Under the pieces are notes generated by a model. The model saw only the letters and a list, made by a program, of their open reading frames with translations. It had not been told where the DNA came from and did not search any database. This document shows positions 8,760 through 16,950 of a DNA stretch of 64,000 nucleotides, piece after piece. Positions within the stretch are counted from its first letter, which is position 1. The number at the start of each line of letters is the position of its first letter. The translations under genes and the position numbers were made by a program. Location: NCBI RefSeq assembly GCF_007859295.1, contig NZ_VOHB01000003.1:186001-250000 (forward strand), in the 5' to 3' direction. The DNA comes from Planococcus sp. CPCC 101016 (GTDB lineage: Bacteria > Bacillota > Bacilli > Bacillales_A > Planococcaceae).

Positions 8760-8825
8760 GTTCAACTCTAAGTTCTTTTACTATTTAATTTAAACTGATT
8801 TAAAATTTGGAAAATAGTGGTTCAT

Positions 8826-8860
8826 TATGTCACAACGTGATATAGTCATGTTGTGACATA
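8826..8860. promoter_or_regulatory. PadR operator
   Basis: Inverted repeat TATGTCACAAC ... GTTGTGACATA with perfect 11-bp arms and a 13-base spacer whose ends (GTGA/TCAT) extend the symmetry. It lies 18 bases upstream of the padR-type gene. PadR-family proteins typically bind dyads with ATGT and ACAT outer ends, as here, so autoregulation is likely. Confidence 0.75.
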
Positions 8861-8878
8861 TAGAAAAGAGGGACTACT

Positions 8879-9211
8879 TTGGATCTTCAAAAAATGCTAA
8901 AAAAATATGTGCCTATGACTGAAACAGCTTTCTATATTCTATTGTCTTTGAATGAGCCTCGCCATGGCTATGGGATTGTTAAGCATGTAGAGGAAATTAC
9001 AGCCGGTCGCCTCCGCCTTGGTTCAGGTACAGTTTATGGCACTTTGACTAAAATGCAGAAAGATGGAGTTATTGTTGTTTTTGCCGATGAACATCGGAAG
9101 ACACTCTATGAGATCACCGATATTGGAAAACAATTAATAAACGAAGAAATAAAAAGAATTAAAGAGTTATATAAAAACGCAGCAGTTTATGAGGAGGACT
9201 TTAAACGATGA
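8879..9211 (+). CDS. PadR family transcriptional regulator
   Basis: 110-residue PadR winged-helix protein: TETAFYILLSLNEPRHGYGI (helix 1-2), the recognition region LGSGTVYGTLTKMQKDGVI and the wing YEITDIGKQL are all typical, followed by a C-terminal dimerisation helix. The start is TTG with AGAGGG upstream. PadR regulators are usually repressors that respond to small molecules. A near-perfect 35-bp dyad just upstream is the likely operator. The stop overlaps the next start (ATGA), so it is co-translated with a DUF2812 membrane protein, a pairing common in Bacillota. Confidence 0.9.
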   Translation: MDLQKMLKKYVPMTETAFYILLSLNEPRHGYGIVKHVEEITAGRLRLGSGTVYGTLTKMQKDGVIVVFADEHRKTLYEITDIGKQLINEEIKRIKELYKNAAVYEEDFKR

Positions 9212-10383
9212 AAATGTTCAGACCTTTCTGGAGTTTCGATATTCTTAAAACGGAGCAATGGCTTGCAGAAATGGCGCATAGCGGATTTTTTGTTTTCGGA
9301 TTAAACCGTTGGACCCGCTGCTTCCATTTTAATAAATCAGATGACGGAACTCAGGTCTACCGGATTTCTTATGACAAGCTGAAATCCCCTATACTGCCAA
9401 AAACCCTTCAAATCGAGGGATGGAAAACGGCTGTTTCCACCGGGAAATGGCAAATTATTGCAAACAGCCAGCCCGAACAGACACTTAGAAATTCACCAAG
9501 CAGAGACGCCATCGTCAAACGGAACCGAACAATCATGTATATCTTTTACGGACTCTTGTTTTATGTGGCTGGTATGCTTTTGGCAAACATTTCAACACTG
9601 ATTTCTTCCTGGCTGCAGGATGATTCAATCGCTATCGAAGAAAGTCCATATTGGATACTAACATTCCTGTTCTTGGGTTCAGCATTGGGATTCACTGCAT
9701 TAGCTGTCTATTCAATTTGTAAAATAACAAAAACGAACCGGCTGCTTGAAGATGACCCAACAAATGAAATAGACGATTCAAGCGAGGGTTTTTCAAAACA
9801 GGATATTACAGATTTAAAACGCTCTGGTCGTTGGGTAACTAAATTGAGATTGAGCTGGATGTATTCACCTGATAAACTTGAGAACTGGCTGGAATCCATG
9901 GAGCTGCGTGGGTTTAATTTGCACCATATTAATAATTTCGGCACTATCTTTCATTTCACCAAAGGCAAGCCTCGACGTATTGTCTATCGGGTTGATTGCC
10001 AGAGCAATCCATCTGCAAGTTATTTTTCTATTCACCGCGACTCAGGCTGGACCAGCCGTTTCACTTCTTTATCGAATCTTGAAAAATGGACAATTTGGAG
10101 TCAGGAATATGCAAAAGAGCAAGAACGTCCCCAGCTTTACAGCGATGATCCAACACGACTCAGGAAAGCTAGGAAACTTGCTTTAACTTATACTGCTCTA
10201 TTCTTGCCATTTATTCTTATTTATATAGTTAATCTCAGCAACAGCTTGAACACTCAAAACGGAACGGGTGAATGGCTGTCTTGGGGAACAGCAATCTTCC
10301 TGTTATGTATTGGGGTTTTCGGATCTTTCCTGGTGCGGATCTGGACTTATTACATGCGATTAAGAAAACAGATTACAGCATAA
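9208..10383 (+). CDS. DUF2812 domain membrane protein (tandem)
   Basis: 391-residue protein with two copies of the same unit: a soluble DUF2812 domain (about 5-85 and 215-290; both contain a W..EKWL-like opening and an F-H-F strand) each followed by two membrane helices (about 108-130 and 145-168; 320-342 and 355-377). DUF2812 proteins are nearly always encoded beside a PadR regulator, as here, and are thought to be its membrane target. No biochemical role is established. Translation is coupled to padR by a four-base overlap. A terminator follows within 25 bases. Confidence 0.85.
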   Translation: MKMFRPFWSFDILKTEQWLAEMAHSGFFVFGLNRWTRCFHFNKSDDGTQVYRISYDKLKSPILPKTLQIEGWKTAVSTGKWQIIANSQPEQTLRNSPSRDAIVKRNRTIMYIFYGLLFYVAGMLLANISTLISSWLQDDSIAIEESPYWILTFLFLGSALGFTALAVYSICKITKTNRLLEDDPTNEIDDSSEGFSKQDITDLKRSGRWVTKLRLSWMYSPDKLENWLESMELRGFNLHHINNFGTIFHFTKGKPRRIVYRVDCQSNPSASYFSIHRDSGWTSRFTSLSNLEKWTIWSQEYAKEQERPQLYSDDPTRLRKARKLALTYTALFLPFILIYIVNLSNSLNTQNGTGEWLSWGTAIFLLCIGVFGSFLVRIWTYYMRLRKQITA

Positions 10384-10403
10384 TCAACTTAAAGCCACAG
10401 ATT

Positions 10404-10430
10404 AAAAGGCACTGTTCCCAGTGCTTTTTT
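10404..10430 (+). terminator. Terminator after the PadR operon
   Basis: AAAAGGCACTG, loop TTCC, CAGTGC, then six T. Confidence 0.85.
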
Positions 10431-10603
10431 ACATGACCAATACATGCGATAAAAAAGAGCAAAGGACTCTAAACATTTCGCTCCAATGATTTAAATACAG
10501 TCAAAAGAAATATATTAATTCTTAAATCAATATTTATTTATTGTAATTCGATAAATATTGATTTATAATTGAGTTAATCTTAAATAAACGAGGTGCTAAA
10601 AAA

Positions 10604-11083
10604 ATGAAGCGGGAAACATTGTTTTTAAAAATTGTTCTTTTTCTTATGGCTCTTCCTGTAGTGGCAGTATGCATCTTTGTAGTGCCTCCGCTTTCGCAGT
10701 TCGTCGGCGATATCTTGCCGAAATGGGCATTTTTGCAATACGTCTTTTTGATTTCTTTGTACGGTACGGCGATTGCCTATTTTGTAGCATTGTACCAGGC
10801 GATGAAGCTTTTGGGCTATATCGACCGGAACATCGCTTTTTCGGATAAATCCGTTAAAGCCCTTAAGAACATCAAATACTGCGCCTTCACCATCACTGCG
10901 CTGTACTTATTGTGTCTGCCGATCATTTTGTACACTGCTCAGGTCGACGATGCACCCGGTCTTGGCGGTCTTGGATTGGTCATTACATTCGGCTCTATAG
11001 TTATTGCTGTCTTTGCAGCAGTTCTGCAAAAATTATTGGAAAATGCGATTGAAATAAAATCAGAAAATGATCTGACGGTCTGA
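10604..11083 (+). CDS. DUF2975 membrane protein (first paralogue)
   Basis: 159-residue protein with four hydrophobic helices, ending in the family signature FAAVLQKLLENAIEIKSENDLTV. This is the DUF2975 family, typically encoded next to a small YozG-type helix-turn-helix regulator in Bacillus. The regulator gene follows eleven bases later, and a second DUF2975 paralogue comes after it. The two paralogues keep the same layout and the same C-terminal END/ELTV tail, so a local duplication around the regulator is likely. The role is unknown. Confidence 0.8.
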   Translation: MKRETLFLKIVLFLMALPVVAVCIFVVPPLSQFVGDILPKWAFLQYVFLISLYGTAIAYFVALYQAMKLLGYIDRNIAFSDKSVKALKNIKYCAFTITALYLLCLPIILYTAQVDDAPGLGGLGLVITFGSIVIAVFAAVLQKLLENAIEIKSENDLTV

Positions 11084-11093
11084 GGTGAATGAT

Positions 11094-11318
11094 ATGGCAA
11101 TTATAATCAATATTGATGTGATGCTGGCTAAACGGAAAATGAGTGTGACCGAACTGTCGGAGCGGGTCGGCATCACGATGGCCAACCTGTCCATCCTGAA
11201 AAATGGCAAAGCAAAAGCTGTTCGCTTATCGACTTTGGAGGCTATCTGCAAAGCCCTGGACTGTCAGCCTGGAGACGTTCTGGAATACCGGCCCGAAGAG
11301 GATGAACCCTCTTTATAA
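11094..11318 (+). CDS. YozG-like helix-turn-helix regulator (Cro/CI type)
   Basis: 74-residue XRE-type regulator: MAIIINIDVMLAKRKMSVTE leads into a helix-turn-helix (SERVGITMANLSILKNGKAK) and ends CQPGDVLEYRPEED, the standard YozG-like layout. The ATG is preceded by GAGGTGA; a GTG nine bases upstream is in frame but overlaps that site. It is sandwiched between two DUF2975 genes in one probable operon, so it likely controls them. Ligand and operator are unknown. Confidence 0.88.
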   Translation: MAIIINIDVMLAKRKMSVTELSERVGITMANLSILKNGKAKAVRLSTLEAICKALDCQPGDVLEYRPEEDEPSL

Positions 11319-11372
11319 GCAAGGGTTTATATTATTTGATTCAGCCAATGAACTTCGAGTGAGGTGTTTTTT

Positions 11373-11858
11373 ATGAAAACCGCACAGGCTTCATTAATTT
11401 TTCTAAAGGCAGTACTTGTTTTGCTTGCTCTACTGGCTTTTGCTTTCTGCCTATTCACCATTCCCGGAATGGCCAGCAGAGATGCAGCTGCCCATCCAGA
11501 AACCGCTTATCTGCAATACCCTTTCCTGCTGTCTGCCTATCTGTTGTTCGGCCTCTTTTTCACTGCCTTGTACCAAACTTTTAAACTGCTGAGTTTTATC
11601 AGCCGTAATCAGGAATTTTCAATTCAATCAGTTCGCGCTTTAAAAATGATTAAGTACTGTGCCTTGATCACTGCTGGCATTTTTGTTGCCGGATTGTTAT
11701 TCTTGATTTTTTTTATTGGCGGTGACATCGCTGGCCTGTTCACAATGAGCACGATCTTAATTATTGCTTCAAGTGCTGTTTCCGCTTTTGCAGCAGTTCT
11801 GGAAAAGCTCACAGCCAAGGCAATCCGCATGAAAGCTGAAAACGAGTTGACGGTCTGA
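11373..11858 (+). CDS. DUF2975 membrane protein (second paralogue)
   Basis: 161-residue four-helix membrane protein, paralogous to the product at 10604-11083: same helix order, same QYPFLLSAY/QYVFLISLY position and near-identical tail (FAAVLEKLTAKAIRMKAENELTV). GAGGTG sits seven bases before the ATG. It closes the DUF2975-YozG-DUF2975 unit and is followed by a strong hairpin terminator. The function is unknown; these proteins may form a membrane complex or be alternate partners of one regulator. Confidence 0.8.
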   Translation: MKTAQASLIFLKAVLVLLALLAFAFCLFTIPGMASRDAAAHPETAYLQYPFLLSAYLLFGLFFTALYQTFKLLSFISRNQEFSIQSVRALKMIKYCALITAGIFVAGLLFLIFFIGGDIAGLFTMSTILIIASSAVSAFAAVLEKLTAKAIRMKAENELTV

Positions 11859-11874
11859 AATGGGTAGCATAGGC

Positions 11875-11912
11875 AAAAAACCACTCACAAAAATCTTGTG
11901 AGTGGTTTTTTC
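11875..11912. terminator. Bidirectional terminator
   Basis: AAAAAACCACTCACAA / TTGTGAGTGGTTTTTT around a short loop. It separates the rightward DUF2975 unit from the convergent 2HCT transporter gene and can serve both. Confidence 0.9.
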
Positions 11913-11918
11913 TGTTTA

Positions 11919-13229
11919 CTAGATGAAAAATGGAATGAATATACTGGCCAGCAGCAAGATCAAGGCGCCGCCAAGACGGGAAGAAATTTGCGCGAATGGC
12001 ATCAATTCCATTCTCCGTGCTGCGGACAATACAGCTACGTCTCCAGTTCCACCCATATTCGCCATGCAAAGACCGGCTGTAATTGCCGCTTCGATCGGGT
12101 AAAAGCCCATGAACTTTCCGACAATCCCTGAACCGATGACTGCTCCTACTACGACTGCAAGGACAATGAGAACATATTCAATGCTCAGCGCATTCAAGAC
12201 AGCTGCCAAATCTGTATAAGCAACCCCAATACCGATCAGAAGTGCATTGGTCCAGTTTCTTGCAACAAATTCATACCACTGGCTTGCACCCTCTACAATG
12301 ATTTCAGGCATGACATTTGCCACTTTCAAGCCTGCTACAAGAATGATCATAATTGCGTATGGATGCAATGGGATCAAGTCACCCAGCAGATTCCCTAACA
12401 TGTAGAACGATACCGCGGCCAAAACACCAATGCCCATTTTAGCCAGATTGTATTCCGGCGCTTCTTTTTTCTCGTAATGAAAACCTCTGATCAATTGTCC
12501 GTTGCCTGTCAAACTCGGATATTTCTTGCCGATAATATTTAATACACTGGCCAAAATGATGGCAAATACATTACCCAATGCCAGTGCAGGCACTAGAATC
12601 GATAAATAATAACCTGGCTCATTTCCAAGCATTTCAGAGTAGACTTGGGACATCGGCACTGCACCGGCTCCCATTCCCCCGCCCATAATCGGCATGGCAA
12701 TGACCAAAACCGCATCCTGAATACTGAACCCAAGCACCATGCCGATCAATGCAGCAAGGACTACCGCTCCTGCAACCGCCGCAAGCAATGGCAGCGCATA
12801 GCGGACGCCCGCTTTTACCAGAACTTTTGATTCCATCCCTAAAATACTGCCTGTAATCAAAGCGGCGATATAGAAGTTCAGAAAGTCCCCGTCTTTCATG
12901 AATTCCGTGATTAATGTTGATGTCGTTTCAGGCATCAATCCGCTGTAGACCATATAGGCTGAACCAAATATGGCCACAATTGCACCGCCTCCTAAAAATG
13001 TGCGGACAATCGGTGTATGGTCTCCAATCCATCCAAGCAATTCGCCAAGCACCATGATAATCAGCAATGCACCGATCATGCCTGCTGGCAGATTATCTGT
13101 ATACATTGCATAGATGGCAATTGCAGCAAAAATCCCGAACCATAGAATCGGGATATTGAAAATCGAAAATGTCCCTAAGTTTTTTCTCATCGGTATGTCT
13201 TCCGGCACGCGTCTTTTTGTTTTGTCCAT
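11919..13229 (-). CDS. 2-hydroxycarboxylate transporter (CitS/CimH/MaeN family)
   Basis: About 436 residues, polytopic, with two family hallmarks: the first re-entrant-loop motif MPIMGGGMGAGAVPMSQ near the middle and the second GLCMANMGGTGDVAVL near the C-terminus, each with the GGxG element of 2HCT carriers. The family takes up malate, citrate or related dicarboxylates with Na+ or H+. An ATG with GGAG nine bases upstream gives this start; the frame is open to 13274. It lies downstream of, and on the same strand as, a CitA/DcuS-type sensor and its response regulator, as in the Bacillus malate system, so malate is the most likely substrate. Confidence 0.9.
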   Translation of the reverse strand: MDKTKRRVPEDIPMRKNLGTFSIFNIPILWFGIFAAIAIYAMYTDNLPAGMIGALLIIMVLGELLGWIGDHTPIVRTFLGGGAIVAIFGSAYMVYSGLMPETTSTLITEFMKDGDFLNFYIAALITGSILGMESKVLVKAGVRYALPLLAAVAGAVVLAALIGMVLGFSIQDAVLVIAMPIMGGGMGAGAVPMSQVYSEMLGNEPGYYLSILVPALALGNVFAIILASVLNIIGKKYPSLTGNGQLIRGFHYEKKEAPEYNLAKMGIGVLAAVSFYMLGNLLGDLIPLHPYAIMIILVAGLKVANVMPEIIVEGASQWYEFVARNWTNALLIGIGVAYTDLAAVLNALSIEYVLIVLAVVVGAVIGSGIVGKFMGFYPIEAAITAGLCMANMGGTGDVAVLSAARRMELMPFAQISSRLGGALILLLASIFIPFFI

Positions 13230-13400
13230 CTTTGTCAACTCCATCTCTTTTTCCAGCTGGCGCATCCAGCCCATCAGCTTTATCTGTTTTGTGATTGAAT
13301 TTCCAAAAGATAGGAAAGCGCTTTCAATCGATTACTACTTATCTTAAGTAAATAGTCAGAAAACAGATAGCTTGTGAAATTATTGAACTTATTGTAATTA

Positions 13401-13426
13401 AAAAAAGCAGCCGGATTGGCTGCTTT
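13401..13426 (-). terminator. Leftward terminator of the two-component operon
   Basis: Minus strand GCAGCC, loop AATCC, GGCTGC, then seven T. The stem begins within the response regulator's last codons. Confidence 0.8.
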
Positions 13427-14142
13427 CATAAATAAGGACGGATGTGATGCTCATTCGTTTTGATAACTCGGTAGCGATAAATCGGTCTGCCGATTCCGTA
13501 GATGAGATTTTCTTCAAGGTAATTGATTTCCGTCAAGAACTTCAAATACTTTCTTACCGATACGCGTGAAATGCTGCTCATTTCCGCTAATTGTTCCGTC
13601 GAAAAAGCATTTGTCCCTGTCTGCCCAATTACTTCGATGACTTTTTTTAAAGTCGTCTTCGTCAGCCCTTTCGGTATTGTTCCAGAACTTGAAAGCTCTT
13701 GCTGTACTTCGTTTCTTTTCCGCAGCATCCGGTCAAGCTCCTTCTGGTCCACTTTGTTTTTATGATCCAGCCCATACCGCTGGTTTTGGTATTGCTGCAG
13801 CGCTTCCTGGAAACGGTTGAATTCAAACGGTTTGATCAAGTAATCGACAGCACCAAGCCTCAATGCCTGCTGGATCTGGCTGATTTTAGAAGCTGCGGTA
13901 ATGAGGATGACATCCAAGTCCTTTTTCTCCTCACGAAGCTGGCTCAGAAAATCGAGGCCGTTCATCCCAGGCATGTGAATATCAAGCAGCAGTAAATCCA
14001 CCTTTTCCCTACTTAAAAGCTCGAGTGCTTCTAGGGTATCTGCAGCATGGCCGATCACTGCAAAACCTTCTACGCGCTCAACATATTGTCGATTAAGGAG
14101 CGCCACCATCGGATCATCTTCTACAATCATCACATTAATCAA
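13426..14142 (-). CDS. Response regulator, CitB/DctR/MalR (YufM) type
   Basis: 238-residue response regulator. Receiver (about 1-120): acidic pair EDD near the start, phospho-acceptor in LLLDIHMPGMNGLDFL, Thr/Lys switch residues in LITAAS and YLIKPFEF. The C-terminal DNA-binding part (about 165-225) has FSTEQLAEMSSISRVSVRKYLKFL, a winged helix of the CitB/DcuR class. The TTG start has AGGAGGTGG six bases upstream and overlaps the kinase stop codon, so the pair is translationally coupled. It should activate the adjacent 2HCT transporter gene. Confidence 0.9.
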   Translation of the reverse strand: MINVMIVEDDPMVALLNRQYVERVEGFAVIGHAADTLEALELLSREKVDLLLLDIHMPGMNGLDFLSQLREEKKDLDVILITAASKISQIQQALRLGAVDYLIKPFEFNRFQEALQQYQNQRYGLDHKNKVDQKELDRMLRKRNEVQQELSSSGTIPKGLTKTTLKKVIEVIGQTGTNAFSTEQLAEMSSISRVSVRKYLKFLTEINYLEENLIYGIGRPIYRYRVIKTNEHHIRPYL

Positions 14143-15746
14143 GTATTTCCACCTCCTGCTTCATAAGGAACGACGATGGAAAATACGGCTCCATCCGTTC
14201 CTGACATGACTTCTATAGAACCTTCCAATTTCTCCACACTGTTTTTAGCGAGAAAAAGGCCGTACCCCCGGTCTTTTCCTTTTTTAGAAGAAACACCTTT
14301 CGAAAAAATCGTTTCCTGCATATCTGGAGAAATGCCCGGTCCTGAATCCGCTATGGTCATCTCCAACAATTCATCCACGTAGGAAAACTCGGCAAAAACA
14401 GACTTCCGCTCACTATCCATCGCACTATCAATCGCATTGTCGATGACATTGCCAAGGATGGTAATAAGCTCATGGGCAATAGCCGGATCCCTCGCCTGGG
14501 GAATCTCTGTTTCACAGCTGATGGTCAGTTCGACACGGGCTTCTCGCGCATAGCTGATCTTCCCGATAATAAAACCTGAAAGCATTGGATCTTTGATGTG
14601 CTGCGTAACAGTCCCGACTTCATGGGCCTGATGATCAGTCAATTTGGTGATAAACTGCTTGACCTGTCCATACTCCTCAAGCTTTATCATGCCAAGCAAG
14701 ACATGCAGCTGATTCATAAATTCATGGGATTGTGCACGCAGCGTATCTGCATAAAGCTGAATGCCCGTCAGCTGCTCAGCCAATTCGTTGACTTCCGTTT
14801 TGTCCCGGAATGTTGCGATTGCTCCGATGACTTGATCATTCACTACAAGCGGCACCCGATTTGAAATCACAGAAACGCCATTAAAATTCTGTTCTTCGTC
14901 CAAATCCGCCTGTTTGTGATCCAACATCGCACCTGGCAAGAACTCACTGATGTCCATACCGACCGGTTCCTTGTCCAACAACCCAGCTTTTTGAAAAATC
15001 CGTCTCGCTGATTTGTTGACCAGCACAATCTTCGAATCCGCATCAATGGCAATGATTCCTTCGTGGACAGACTGCAGCATCTGGTTCCGCTCTTCGTGAA
15101 TGCGTGCGATTGCATACGGTTCTAAACCAAACAAACTTTTCTTGATATACCTGGCCAGCCAGAATGCGCCCAGAATGCCAATCACTAAGCCAATGACAGA
15201 CCCCATCAAGATTTTGAATTGGCTTTGTTGAATCGAAGATTGGACTTTATCCAGTGAAATACCGACTGCTACCGCACCGATCTGGCTTTGCTCATTATCG
15301 AGGATAGGAGAAAACGAACGCAGGGATTCCCCAAGCGTCCCTTCTGACCTGGAAGTGTAGTATTCTCCTAACAGCACTTGTTGTTCATCGCCGCCGACAA
15401 AAGGTTTTCCGATCTGTTCAGCAATTGGATGTGATTTCCGGATTCCTTCCATGTCCATAACGACAATAAAGAGTACATCCGTCGCTTCCTGTATGGTCAT
15501 CGCATACTCCTGAATGTCTTCTTCTGGAGTTTGGGATGTCAAACCATCTCGCACAACTTGCGACTCTGCAACAATCCGTGAAATGGTCGCCGCTTTTTCT
15601 TCCAATTGACTTTCTATGTTTTCACTCGTCGTATCTGTGATCAGGAGGATGGTGATCGACAGCGATACCAGCACCACCAGACAGATGAAGAAGATAATGA
15701 TGGAACTCAGTTTAAATCTCGGTACATTCATTCCTTGCCGCTCCAT
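14139..15746 (-). CDS. Sensor histidine kinase, CitA/DcuS/MalK (YufL) type
   Basis: 535 residues: transmembrane helix (about 15-37), extracytoplasmic single-Cache sensor (about 40-175), second transmembrane helix (about 180-200), cytoplasmic PAS (about 215-320), a SPOB-type H-box in AQSHEFMNQLHVLLGMI, and an HATPase domain with NVIDNAIDSA (N box) and DSGPGISPD and GYGLFLAK (G boxes). This is the layout of citrate/C4-dicarboxylate/malate sensors. The exact start is uncertain: neither this ATG nor the in-frame ATG five codons later has an ideal ribosome site. A 43-bp inverted repeat lies 17 bases upstream. Confidence 0.9.
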   Translation of the reverse strand: MERQGMNVPRFKLSSIIIFFICLVVLVSLSITILLITDTTSENIESQLEEKAATISRIVAESQVVRDGLTSQTPEEDIQEYAMTIQEATDVLFIVVMDMEGIRKSHPIAEQIGKPFVGGDEQQVLLGEYYTSRSEGTLGESLRSFSPILDNEQSQIGAVAVGISLDKVQSSIQQSQFKILMGSVIGLVIGILGAFWLARYIKKSLFGLEPYAIARIHEERNQMLQSVHEGIIAIDADSKIVLVNKSARRIFQKAGLLDKEPVGMDISEFLPGAMLDHKQADLDEEQNFNGVSVISNRVPLVVNDQVIGAIATFRDKTEVNELAEQLTGIQLYADTLRAQSHEFMNQLHVLLGMIKLEEYGQVKQFITKLTDHQAHEVGTVTQHIKDPMLSGFIIGKISYAREARVELTISCETEIPQARDPAIAHELITILGNVIDNAIDSAMDSERKSVFAEFSYVDELLEMTIADSGPGISPDMQETIFSKGVSSKKGKDRGYGLFLAKNSVEKLEGSIEVMSGTDGAVFSIVVPYEAGGGNT

Positions 15747-15763
15747 TCCTGTTATCGCTCGCT

Positions 15764-15806
15764 GGCGCAGCTTTTACGGATGACAATCTTCCGTCAAAGC
15801 TGCGCC
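15764..15806. promoter_or_regulatory. Long inverted repeat in the kinase leader
   Basis: GGCGCAGCTTT ... AAAGCTGCGCC with perfect 11-bp arms, and ACGGA/TCCGT continuing the stem after one mismatch. There is no T run on either side, so it is not a standard terminator. It is placed between the ydjI terminator and the kinase start and would lie in the leader of the kinase mRNA or overlap its promoter. Confidence 0.6.
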
Positions 15807-15874
15807 AAACCCTTCTGCTATTCTACTATATATGTGGAGTGAAAGAAGCGGCTTTTTAAACTGAACAAAAGAAA

Positions 15875-15908
15875 AACCACTGCTAGGAAGTTCTTCCCAA
15901 CAACGGTT
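15875..15908 (-). terminator. Leftward terminator of the pspA operon
   Basis: Minus strand AACCGTTGTTGGGAAG pairs along 16 positions with CTTCCTAGCAGTGGTT, counting several G-U pairs, and is followed by TTTTCTTTT. It sits ten bases past the ydjI stop. Confidence 0.75.
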
Positions 15909-15918
15909 TTCATATCCT

Positions 15919-16917
15919 TCAACCCAGCTTCTGCCCGCAATTCGGACAGAACTTGGAGCCTTCATTTTTCTGACCGCAGTTCGGACAGAATTTAGGTGCC
16001 GTCTGATCTCCTGCATCGTTCTGTGCAGCTGGAGCGCCGGAATCTACGCTGGATGCCTCCTGTTGTTTGCCGGTATCCGTTTGCTTCTGGCCGTCCATCA
16101 TTTCTTTGGCAATGTTCATGCCCATCATCATGCCAGCCATGTCGGAAGCCGTATTGGATCCGGATGATTTGCCCATGGCGTCAGCCACTGAAATCTGCTG
16201 ATATTTCCCTACATCGCCGACCATGCCATGTGATGCGCTTTTATTGATCATGTCCTGAATTTCCTTCGGATAATTAAAGCTCATGACCTGGAAGCCGGTG
16301 ACTTTCATGCCGTTGTCCATAAGTTGCATGTTCAAGTCATCTTGTATGCCTTGGCCGATTTCATGCGCATTGGCCTGCAGGTTGAACATGTCCTTGCCTT
16401 CCTTGGTGATCCACCTCATGAGGAGCTGATCCAGAATCGCGGTGATGCGAATTTTGACATCGTCCACCAGGTAGCTGCTCCGGACTCCTGCAATCTTGTC
16501 GATCAAACCAACGTAGTCGCTGACCTTAAACTGGAAAGTGCCGTTCGCCCGAATCGGCATGCCGCCAGGCAGCTGCGGTGCAGGAATATTAATCGGGTTT
16601 TGCGTCCCCCATTTGACCGTAAACTCTTTGGTGTTGACGAACAATACCTCGACGCGCATGCCGCTATTGAAGCCGAAACGAAACCCTTTCAATGTCGACA
16701 AGAACGGTACAATTTCCGATTCGATATCGTACTCGCCTTCGTCTTCAAAGATTCCCTCTATCTTGCCGTTGTTGATGAAAATAGCATCTTGGCCAGGACG
16801 GATAATGAGTCGGCTGCCTTTTTTGACTTCGTTATTAGTCCATTTCCAAAAAATCATGTCATCTCTGAATTCTTCCCACTCCACTACATCTGAAAATTGA
16901 CTGCTGAAAAAACCCAT
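15919..16917 (-). CDS. ydjI: SPFH/Band 7 domain protein with C-terminal zinc ribbon (YdjI)
   Basis: 332 residues. Residues 1 to about 220 form an SPFH/Band-7-type domain (DVVEWEEFRDDMIFWKW opening, as in Bacillus YdjI). A Met/Gly-rich segment follows (AGMMMGMNIAKEMM) and the protein ends in two closely spaced CPNCGQK motifs, a double zinc-ribbon. Last gene of a four-gene unit (pspA, ydjG, ydjH, ydjI) matching the Bacillus subtilis order. In that organism the operon is SigW-dependent and YdjI helps place PspA at damaged membranes; that is established knowledge, not seen here. Start ATG nine bases after AAGGAGGG. Confidence 0.92.
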   Translation of the reverse strand: MGFFSSQFSDVVEWEEFRDDMIFWKWTNNEVKKGSRLIIRPGQDAIFINNGKIEGIFEDEGEYDIESEIVPFLSTLKGFRFGFNSGMRVEVLFVNTKEFTVKWGTQNPINIPAPQLPGGMPIRANGTFQFKVSDYVGLIDKIAGVRSSYLVDDVKIRITAILDQLLMRWITKEGKDMFNLQANAHEIGQGIQDDLNMQLMDNGMKVTGFQVMSFNYPKEIQDMINKSASHGMVGDVGKYQQISVADAMGKSSGSNTASDMAGMMMGMNIAKEMMDGQKQTDTGKQQEASSVDSGAPAAQNDAGDQTAPKFCPNCGQKNEGSKFCPNCGQKLG

Positions 16918-16950
16918 TCTGTTGTTTCCCTCCTTCGGTTCGATCCAGTT

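Noticed and set aside
16324-16893. 190-codon frame opposite ydjI
   Set aside because: Shadow of the SPFH gene; no ribosome site, no family match.
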